The translations under genes were made by a program, and so were the position numbers. From JABDLO01 sp041749255 (lineage in GTDB: Bacteria > Bacteroidota > Bacteroidia > Chitinophagales > Saprospiraceae), in the NCBI GenBank assembly GCA_041749255.1, contig JBGTBR010000023.1, forward strand, positions 103,395 to 167,394: a stretch of 64,000 nucleotides of DNA, in the 5' to 3' direction. The notes under the pieces are model-generated. The model made no database searches. It saw only the letters and a program-made list of their open reading frames with translations, and was not told where the DNA came from. Below, one piece after another: positions 25,951 through 32,889 of this stretch; position 1 is the first letter of the stretch, and every line of letters begins with the position of its first letter.

Positions 25951-26830
25951 GGTTGAGGATAAGGCTAAAGTTGAGGTTGAGGTTGAGGTTGAGGTTAAGG
26001 TTAAGGTTTGCGCCTTCGGCAGGTTGAGCCTTCGGCAGGTTTAGAAGTTGAGGAGGTGAGACATCATTGGCTGCGCATCATTTGGGTACGCCGTCATTTA
26101 TTGTCATTTGCGCTAAGCCCGTTATTTTGTTATGAGGGCTCAGTTGCCTATTGCCTATTGCCTACTGCCAACTACTTCCATGGGCGACTAATTATGAAAG
26201 GAGCAAAAAAACCAGCACCAACGGTGCAAAATCATTAGCCTTGGGCTTCACCCAAGGCGAAAGTAAAATCGTTTTGAAGCACCAACGGTGCGAAATAAAC
26301 CGCTCACTGTCAACTACGAGCTACCAACTACGAGCTAAATAGGTCGGAAAGTCAGAAGTTAAGGTGCGGAGATGAGGAGGTGAGAGGTCATTTGGCTACG
26401 CCGTCATTTGACCTCGTTGTCATTTGCTTCGCGTCATTTACGTAGTGCCGCCATTGAAACGAGCTACGAGCTAAAATGGTCTGAAGGTCGAAGGTCGAAG
26501 GTCGGAAATTCGAAGGTCTGAAAATTGAAAATTGAAAATTAACAAAAACTAAAACCATTTGCAACCAGCTACGAGCTACGAGCTAAAATGGTCTGAAAGT
26601 CGAAAGCCGGAAAGGCGGAAACTTGTTGAAAGTTGAAAGTCATTGGGCTACGCCGTCATTTGCGCTACTAGAGTTATTTTGTTATGAAAGGAACCTATTG
26701 CCCACTGTATACTGCCTACTGCTAACTGCCCCCTACTACGAGCTACCAGCTACGAGCTACGAGCTTAATAGGTCGAAAAGTGACGGGTTAAGGTAAGTAA
26801 GTGAGGAAGTCTAGCTTCTCATTGATCACC
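25951..26830. repeat. Simple-sequence repeat mosaic (region B)
   Basis: Most of the 1.28-kb gap between trkA and the phosphatase gene is degenerate repeat. It holds 6-nt GTTGAG/GTTAAG units (25975-26008), palindromic pieces such as GCACCAACGGTGC-like and CCTTGGGCTTCACCCAAGG (around 26239-26257), three copies of tacgccgtcattt (about 26083, 26396 and 26648), 7-nt CTACGAG arrays (about 26314, 26460, 26565 and 26745) and 7-8-nt GGTCGAAG units (about 26481-26505). The same unit types occur in region A. Open frames here have no protein-like composition. Confidence 0.75.
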
Positions 26831-27000
26831 TGTCAAGCCCTTTCGATTTTAACCATTTAAACGCTTAACGTTTTTTTTGCTTATCTATATTAACATTAGA
26901 AAAAATGCTAACGTTTAATAACTATAGAGTTGTTGTTTTAATCATCATGATATGAATGAAATAAATTATCTGATCATAACTCAATATATTTATATCAACA

Positions 27001-27028
27001 TTTGAGTGATAAATTAGAAGTATCTTGG
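27001..27028 (+). promoter_or_regulatory. Putative promoter of the phosphatase gene
   Basis: TTTG (27001-27004), 16 nt, then TATCTTGG (27021-27028), one mismatch from TAnnTTTG. The spacing matches the promoters at 2961-2988 and 16466-16493. It lies 53 nt before the ATG. Confidence 0.4.
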
Positions 27029-27081
27029 ATTGCCATGAATAACTTCTCCGGGCATTTTAAAAATTATAAAATTTTGAGAAC

Positions 27082-27543
27082 ATGAAAATATTAATGGTTT
27101 GCCTGGGTAATATATGCAGATCACCTTTAGCTCAGGGCATCATGGAGAGTAAATTGCATAAATACGGGCTGGATTGGGAGGTGGACTCCTCAGGTACCAG
27201 TGCATGGCATATTGGCGAAAGACCAGATTCCAGATCTGTTGATATAGCCGAAAAAAACAATATCAGAATCAGTAATCAAAGAGCCAGGCAGTTTAAAAGT
27301 GAAGACCTGGATCGTTTTGATCTAATCCTGGCTATGGACACTGAAAATTACAATCAGATAAGAAAAGTGGCTGGACCGGAACATGCTCACAAGATCAAAA
27401 TGATACTCCAGTATCTCTATCCCGGAGAAAACAGAATCGTTCCTGATCCTTATTATGATGGAGGATTTCAACATGTTTTTGATTTGCTTGATAACGCTTG
27501 CGAGGAAATTGTAAAACACCATTCAAAACAGACTGAGAATTGA
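27082..27543 (+). CDS. Low-molecular-weight protein tyrosine phosphatase
   Basis: A 153-residue LMW-PTP. The phosphate-binding loop VCLGNICRSPLAQG lies at residues 6-19 (Cys7 nucleophile, Arg13), and the general-acid loop VPDPYYDGGF is near residue 120. These are the two parts of the active site, so the enzyme looks intact. In bacteria this family often dephosphorylates tyrosine kinases of polysaccharide export, or acts as an arginine phosphatase. No such partner is adjacent. The gene is isolated between repeat arrays on both sides. Confidence 0.93.
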   Translation: MKILMVCLGNICRSPLAQGIMESKLHKYGLDWEVDSSGTSAWHIGERPDSRSVDIAEKNNIRISNQRARQFKSEDLDRFDLILAMDTENYNQIRKVAGPEHAHKIKMILQYLYPGENRIVPDPYYDGGFQHVFDLLDNACEEIVKHHSKQTEN

Positions 27544-27646
27544 TGTAGCTCGTAGCTCACTAGCCGATAACGACTTCAAGCTCACTACCTCTCTTGTGCA
27601 TCCTTGCCTCAACCTTAACACTTTGAACTTTCTACTTTGACCTTTG

Positions 27647-27782
27647 GACTTTCAGACTTTCAGACCTTCTGACCTTCTGACCTTCTGACTTTCAGACCTT
27701 CTGACTTTCAGACCTTCAGACCTTCAGACTTTTAGACTTTTAGACCTTCAGACTTTTAGACTTTTAGACTTTTAGACTTTTA
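27647..27782. repeat. Octamer tandem repeat, 17 units (region C)
   Basis: Seventeen consecutive 8-nt units with consensus GAC(C/T)TT(C/T)(A/T), ending in several exact GACTTTTA copies. This is the inverse orientation of the GTCGAAAG-type units in regions A and B. It fills most of the 345-bp gap between the phosphatase gene and the Cys-rich secreted protein gene. The remaining sequence holds further degenerate units and nothing gene-like. The units are too short and regular to be CRISPR. Confidence 0.85.
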
Positions 27783-27888
27783 GACCTCAACAATCACACT
27801 TTAGGGTGAAATACAGGCGCCTTAACGTCAGTATTTTAGTGCTTTGAAATCTCCAAATTATTTTTAAATTTCTAAAATACTCATCATC

Positions 27889-28542
27889 ATGAAAAAAAAT
27901 CTATGGCAAATATTATTATTTTTTATGCCTGTTATGATGACTTTGCACAGTGAAAATTCAACATTTGTATACTCCCACTCTGAATTTTCAGGCACACCCT
28001 TAAAAATCAAAAAATCGTTGTGGAAAAAAACAACCAAAGTCTTTTCCTATGAAGTGAACTACAAAAACAAAGAATATACAGTCAATTATCATTATGGAAA
28101 GGAACCCTATGCAGAAGTACTCGATGCCCGTAAAAAACCTGTAGCCAAGGTTTATCCGACCAAAACGGGAACCAGAATTTCCGCTTCAGGAACAACAAAG
28201 AATTTTGGTAAAAATGAAAATATCAATCCCGAACCTTTGTGGGATAAAAATGCACTCGAATTAATAGAACTTGATCTTATAAACCATTCAGGAGTTGGTT
28301 CTCAGGACTACATCGATTCTGAACAGGCTACTTATTTTTTAGTCCCGGCTTATGCTATAAAGAATCAAAGAAGTTGTGAAACCACAGCTACATGTTCTTG
28401 TGGGGGTTCAACCATTAGCCTGAGTTGTGAATGTGGAAAATCGGCACAATGTGTATCTTCAAAAGTTACGCGATGTGTAGAAACCGCAGGTGGCAGTCAA
28501 GAGTGCACAGAAACCACAACCTGCACTGCCAGTTGTTTGTAG
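27889..28542 (+). CDS. Secreted protein with Cys-rich C-terminus, unknown
   Basis: A 217-residue protein that I do not recognise. A signal peptide is plausible (MKKNLWQILLFFMPVMMTLHS). The middle part is basic and strand-like with a repeated Lys-Lys-Tyr-type pattern. The final 56 residues hold ten cysteines in Thr/Ser-rich, low-complexity sequence (for example TATCSCGG, SCECGKSAQC, TTTCTASC), suggesting a disulfide-stabilised or metal-binding extracellular tail. The frame ends 2 nt before the convergent aldo/keto reductase stop. It is preceded by a tandem-repeat array. Codon use resembles neighbouring genes, so it is probably real. Confidence 0.7.
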   Translation: MKKNLWQILLFFMPVMMTLHSENSTFVYSHSEFSGTPLKIKKSLWKKTTKVFSYEVNYKNKEYTVNYHYGKEPYAEVLDARKKPVAKVYPTKTGTRISASGTTKNFGKNENINPEPLWDKNALELIELDLINHSGVGSQDYIDSEQATYFLVPAYAIKNQRSCETTATCSCGGSTISLSCECGKSAQCVSSKVTRCVETAGGSQECTETTTCTASCL

Positions 28543-28544
28543 TA

Positions 28545-29576
28545 TCATGGAGCTGGATCGGGAATATGCTCCTGCACTTCATTGATTTGGCGAATGATGT
28601 CACGTGGGAGGGTTATTTCTGTACTTGCCATATTTAGCTGAAGTTGTGCCATGCTGGTGGCTCCAATAATGGTTGAAGTCACAAATGGTTGTTGATTGAC
28701 AAAAGCGATAGCCAGTTGAGCCGGCTCCACCCCATGTTCTTTAGCGATTTGCATATACATAGATGTAGCTGTTTTACAATTTTCGCTATTATATCGGTCG
28801 TATTGTTTAAATCTGTTTAGGCGGTCACCTGGCGAATCAGTCCCCAATACATATTTCCCTGACAGCATACCCATAGCCAAAGGAGAATAAGCCAAAAGAC
28901 TTACATTTTCTCTAATGGACATTTCAGCCAATCCCACTTCATAGAGTCTGTTCAGTAAACTGTATGGGTTTTGAACACTTGCTGGAGGCTTTAAACCATG
29001 AGTAGTAGCTAAAGTAAGTGTCCGATGAAGACCCCATGGTGTTTCATTAGACAATCCAAAAGCTCTGATTTTTCCTTCTTGTATCAAATCATTCATAGTC
29101 GAAACAGACTCTAAAAAACTATCTTCCCATTTTTCATCATGAACGGTATATCCTCTTCTTCCAAAAAAATTGGTCATTCTTTCAGGCCAATGCATTTGGT
29201 ATAGATCTACATATGATGTTTGTAATCTCAGAAGGGATTGATCTAATGCTCTTCGAATCCGCTTAGAATTGTACCGCAGATCCGAATCGATATAAGACAA
29301 CGACGAAGGGCCGGTAACTTTAGTAGCTAAGACTATTTTGTCCCTATTTTTATTTTTGAGCCAGGTCCCAACATATTGCTCTGTCAAACCCTGGGTCTCC
29401 TTCCTTGGAGCAATAGGATATAATTCAGCCACATCCATAAAATTGATCCCACAATCAAAGGCATAATCCATTTGCTGATGGGCTTCTTCCTCAGTATTTT
29501 GTTCTCCAAACGTCATGGTACCCAGACATATCGCACTCACTTTAATGTCTGTATTTCCTAATTCTCTGTATTTCAA
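28545..29576 (-). CDS. Tas-like NADP(H)-dependent aldo/keto reductase
   Basis: A 343-residue member of the aldo/keto reductase superfamily, close to the E. coli Tas type. Catalytic tetrad residues are visible as Asp and Tyr in FMDVAELYP (near residues 49-54), Lys in VLATKVTGP and His in YQMHWPER. The N-terminus MKYRELGNTDIKVSAICLGT and the C-terminal NADP-binding stretch STIIGATSMAQLQLN are typical. It reduces carbonyl compounds, but the physiological substrate is unknown. The TspO-like gene lies 12 nt upstream on the same strand, so they may share a transcript. Confidence 0.92.
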   Translation of the reverse strand: MKYRELGNTDIKVSAICLGTMTFGEQNTEEEAHQQMDYAFDCGINFMDVAELYPIAPRKETQGLTEQYVGTWLKNKNRDKIVLATKVTGPSSLSYIDSDLRYNSKRIRRALDQSLLRLQTSYVDLYQMHWPERMTNFFGRRGYTVHDEKWEDSFLESVSTMNDLIQEGKIRAFGLSNETPWGLHRTLTLATTHGLKPPASVQNPYSLLNRLYEVGLAEMSIRENVSLLAYSPLAMGMLSGKYVLGTDSPGDRLNRFKQYDRYNSENCKTATSMYMQIAKEHGVEPAQLAIAFVNQQPFVTSTIIGATSMAQLQLNMASTEITLPRDIIRQINEVQEHIPDPAP

Positions 29577-29588
29577 TGCAATGTCTTT

Positions 29589-30344
29589 TTAAGTTCTATC
29601 AATTGATTTGTTCCAGGTTAAAAATCCCGACCTATGAGCCCAAACAATCAAAAACTGTAAAAGGATCAAGCCCAAAGAAAAATAATATAGCGAATCGTTC
29701 ATTTTATTGGCTAAAGCTATATGAAAAATGGCCCAAACATTGACCATACTGAAAAAGTACGAACCTTCTTTCATCAGGAAAAAAATGGAAAGTGCAGAAG
29801 CGACGATCAATATCACCTGGGTCCAAATTACAGGATTTCCCATATTTATATCAATACCAGATGAAACAAACAACACGGCAATATTGACTATGGTAGCGAC
29901 ACTGATCCAACCCAAATAAATCTCCCATGGAGCTTTCCAGACCTGACTACCTTTGATTTCTTTATATATAAATATCAGGGAAATGAGCAATATCAACATC
30001 AGTGCCAAGCTCAAATACAGCTTTTCGTGATGCCACAGAATCAACCAAAGCATATTTGCCAGACAATGGATAATAAAAAATGGAAGGATTCTTTTGTATA
30101 CGAGTATATTCTCAAGATCATCTTTTATATAATCATACCATACCTTGCCAATAAAAGCAAGCAGAGAGATATAAATCAATGCCCAAATAGAAAAGGCTGT
30201 AGATGCCGGAGTGATCAAAGTAGAATATTTATCCGAAATTTCACCCGTAGTGACATTGTTAATCGGAAGTGCATTGGCCAGATAATTAGTATATAATACA
30301 AATAAAAGAGACATGGTGAATACTACAGGTAAAATGTACTTCAT
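29589..30344 (-). CDS. TspO-like tryptophan-rich membrane protein
   Basis: About 251 residues with seven or so hydrophobic segments and many tryptophans. The region TPASTAFSIWALIYISLLAF near residue 45, and ANMLWLILWHHEKLYLSLAL near residue 100, follow the TspO/MBR pattern, but the protein is longer than the usual 160 residues. The start is set at the ATG at 30344 (MKYILPVVFTMSLLFVLY), a good first membrane helix. A longer frame from 30389 adds 15 residues. TspO proteins bind tetrapyrroles and take part in stress responses. A tetrapyrrole role here is family-based only. Confidence 0.75.
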   Translation of the reverse strand: MKYILPVVFTMSLLFVLYTNYLANALPINNVTTGEISDKYSTLITPASTAFSIWALIYISLLAFIGKVWYDYIKDDLENILVYKRILPFFIIHCLANMLWLILWHHEKLYLSLALMLILLISLIFIYKEIKGSQVWKAPWEIYLGWISVATIVNIAVLFVSSGIDINMGNPVIWTQVILIVASALSIFFLMKEGSYFFSMVNVWAIFHIALANKMNDSLYYFSLGLILLQFLIVWAHRSGFLTWNKSIDRT

Positions 30345-30586
30345 GAGATAGGGCTTGATTATGAAACTCAATATACATAATACCAACATGTGACATAGAG
30401 GAAAGTGAGATTTTTCATCAATATAAGTTTCTTTTTGCTATGTATCATTTACAAATTGATAAAATTCCCCTTCATACTTCCTATAATCACGACTTATTAT
30501 TCCATAAATAAACTTGAAAATATTACAACCCATTCAGCAATGAATACATCCTGTTGAAGGCTGATTTATATATTGACAATGTAATA

Positions 30587-32392
30587 TTAAGTGAGATTCT
30601 GATTAAAATGGTGTGTCACAGCCCGGGCCACTTTTTTGCCTGCAATCGCACTCAATTCTTCCTCAGACATCGCTTTAATACGGGCTAGGCTACCCACTTC
30701 TTTTAAAAGTTTTTCAGCAGTTTGCTTGCCTATGCCTTTAATTTCTGTTAGCACAGATCCCGTAAATTGTTGAGATCTCTTAGTCCTATGGAAAGAAATA
30801 GCAAAACGGTGTGCTTCGTTTCGAGCGTGTTGTATTAATTTCAATGTCTCTGATTTCTTATTGATATGTATCGGTATTGGATCACCGGGAAAGTAAATCT
30901 CTTCAAGTCGTTTAGCTATTCCAATAATTGTGGTTTTATGAAGAATATCCAGTTTTTCTAGACTATTAACCGCAGCATTTAATTGCCCCTTTCCCCCATC
31001 AATGATGATCAATTGAGGTAATGTCTTGCCTTCATCAATAAGTCGTTTATATCTTCTGTATACGACCTCTTCCATTGAGGCAAAATCATTTGGGCCTTCT
31101 ACGGTTTTAATATTAAAATGACGGTATTCTTTTGCTATTGGCTTTCCGTTAATGAATACTACACAAGCGGCTACAGGATGTGTCCCCTGTATGTTTGAGT
31201 TATCAAAGCACTCAATGTGCAACGGAATTTCATCCATGCGAAGATCACGCTTCAAAGTAGTGAGCACCCTTTCTGCTGCAGACTGTTTTTTCTTTCGGTT
31301 AAGATCTAAAAGGTTTTTTTGATGAATATAATGTGTGACATTCTTTTCGCTTAAATCAAGTAACTTTCTCTTTTCTCCTCTTTGTGGTATAGTAATGGTG
31401 AGATCCTCCAGGGTATCCACTTTTAAAGGAACTACTATTTCGGGAGCAATACTGTTAAATCTCTCACGCAAATGAGGAATGGCCTTTTCCAGAATATATC
31501 TGTCATCCTCATCCATTTTCTTCTCTACTTCGAGGGTATCGGTATTAATTAATGAACCGTTTACCACTTTGAGGTAGTTTACATAAGACATCTTGATATC
31601 AGAACGAATACTAAAAACGTCTACATCTCTTATCGTGGGGCTCACCACAGTGGATTTAGACTGATAATCCTCAAAAACCTCCAATTTCTCTTTTAACTCC
31701 TGAGCCTGTTCGAATTGCATTTGGTCTGCGTGCCATTGCATGGTAGCATGGATATAATCTTTGACCTGCTTAAAGTTGCCTTTTAATATATTGCTAACCT
31801 GAACTATTTTATGGTGATATTCTTCAGCACTCTCAAATCCCTCACAAGGTCCTTTACAATTTTTGATATGATACTCCAGACAAACTTTAAACTTTCCACT
31901 TCTGATATTTTCTTCGGAAAGATGAAGTTTACAGGTGCGTAACTGAAATAATTTCTTAACCAAATCAAGTATGATCTTAGCCCTGAATTTTGAGGTGTAA
32001 GGTCCAAAATAAGTACTCCCATCTTTTATGACTTTCCTGGTAAAAAAAACCCTTGGGAATTTTTCATTTTTTATGCAGATATAGGTATAAGATTTCCCAT
32101 CTTTCAACATCACATTATACCTCGGCTGAAATTTTTTGATCAGCGTATTTTCTAAAAGAAGTGCATCGTGCTCCGTCTCAACTATGGTGTAGTCAATACT
32201 TGTCGACCTTTTCACCAGAGTCTTGGCTTTGTAATGAACATATTTCTTTTCGCCAAAATAGGAACTTAGCCGCTTGCGAATATTTTTTGCTTTTCCAACA
32301 TATAAAATATGGCCTTCTTCATCCAGAAACTTATATATACCCGGATCCTTTGGTATTGTATCCGCTATTCTCCTATAATCTTCTGTCTTCAT
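30587..32392 (-). CDS. uvrC: Excinuclease ABC subunit C
   Basis: Dual-incision nuclease of nucleotide excision repair, 601 residues. The order is: N-terminal GIY-YIG domain (DPGIYKFLDEEGHILYVGKA, residues 15-34), a Cys cluster CLEYHIKNCKGPCEG (near residue 172), the UVR motif (about 210-240), the RNase H-like endonuclease domain (ECFDNSNIQGTHPVA near 402 and LIIIDGGKGQLNAAV near 460) and a C-terminal helix-hairpin-helix pair (LTEIKGIGKQTAEKLL). All parts look intact. Its ATG overlaps the mgsA stop by 4 nt. Confidence 0.97.
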   Translation of the reverse strand: MKTEDYRRIADTIPKDPGIYKFLDEEGHILYVGKAKNIRKRLSSYFGEKKYVHYKAKTLVKRSTSIDYTIVETEHDALLLENTLIKKFQPRYNVMLKDGKSYTYICIKNEKFPRVFFTRKVIKDGSTYFGPYTSKFRAKIILDLVKKLFQLRTCKLHLSEENIRSGKFKVCLEYHIKNCKGPCEGFESAEEYHHKIVQVSNILKGNFKQVKDYIHATMQWHADQMQFEQAQELKEKLEVFEDYQSKSTVVSPTIRDVDVFSIRSDIKMSYVNYLKVVNGSLINTDTLEVEKKMDEDDRYILEKAIPHLRERFNSIAPEIVVPLKVDTLEDLTITIPQRGEKRKLLDLSEKNVTHYIHQKNLLDLNRKKKQSAAERVLTTLKRDLRMDEIPLHIECFDNSNIQGTHPVAACVVFINGKPIAKEYRHFNIKTVEGPNDFASMEEVVYRRYKRLIDEGKTLPQLIIIDGGKGQLNAAVNSLEKLDILHKTTIIGIAKRLEEIYFPGDPIPIHINKKSETLKLIQHARNEAHRFAISFHRTKRSQQFTGSVLTEIKGIGKQTAEKLLKEVGSLARIKAMSEEELSAIAGKKVARAVTHHFNQNLT

Positions 32393-32796
32393 CTGCTTTT
32401 TAAATCATATTCTATACCCTTTAAAATGTAATAGGCGGTCTTTGGGTTCGTAGCGAGGGGTATATTATGCACATCGCACAAACGCATAAGCATTTGGACA
32501 TCCGGCTCGTGGGGATGTTTATCAAGGGGGTCCCGGAAAAATACCACCATATCCAGTTCACCAGTTGCCACTAGAGCAGCAATTTGTGCATCTCCTCCTC
32601 TTGGTCCGGAAAGTAATTTTTCAACCTTAATTCCCTCCTTTTCTATGTGTTTTCCTGTGGTTCCGGTAGCAAATATGAATGTCTTATCCAAAAAATCCCG
32701 GTTTCCCAATACAAATGACACCATTTCGGGTTTTTTACCATCATGAGCAATGAGTGCTATCCTGATCATATATTTAGATTTTGATGTATTGTTCAT
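32389..32796 (-). CDS. mgsA: Methylglyoxal synthase
   Basis: Converts dihydroxyacetone phosphate to methylglyoxal and phosphate, a bypass relieving sugar-phosphate stress. The 135 residues show ALIAHDGKKPEMV, ATGTTG for phosphate binding, LSGPRGGDAQIAA with the catalytic Asp, and FFRDPLDKHPHEPD with the catalytic His. The first ten residues precede a second ATG (32769) that matches the usual MgsA N-terminus, so the shorter start is possible. Coupled to uvrC by a 4-nt overlap. Confidence 0.95.
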   Translation of the reverse strand: MNNTSKSKYMIRIALIAHDGKKPEMVSFVLGNRDFLDKTFIFATGTTGKHIEKEGIKVEKLLSGPRGGDAQIAALVATGELDMVVFFRDPLDKHPHEPDVQMLMRLCDVHNIPLATNPKTAYYILKGIEYDLKSR

Positions 32797-32889
32797 TTGT
32801 TATGGAGATTCAATCTGATTTTGCACAGTGTTTTAGGAAAATATGATTAATTATGCATTCATAATTTTTAAAACAAATATAGGATTGCA

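Noticed and set aside
26008..26342. Two short open frames in the repeat region
   Set aside because: Both consist of translated simple repeats and palindromes, with no protein-like composition, promoter or ribosome site.
27647..27782. CRISPR array
   Set aside because: Units are 8 nt, contiguous and without unique spacers of 25-40 nt; no cas genes are nearby.
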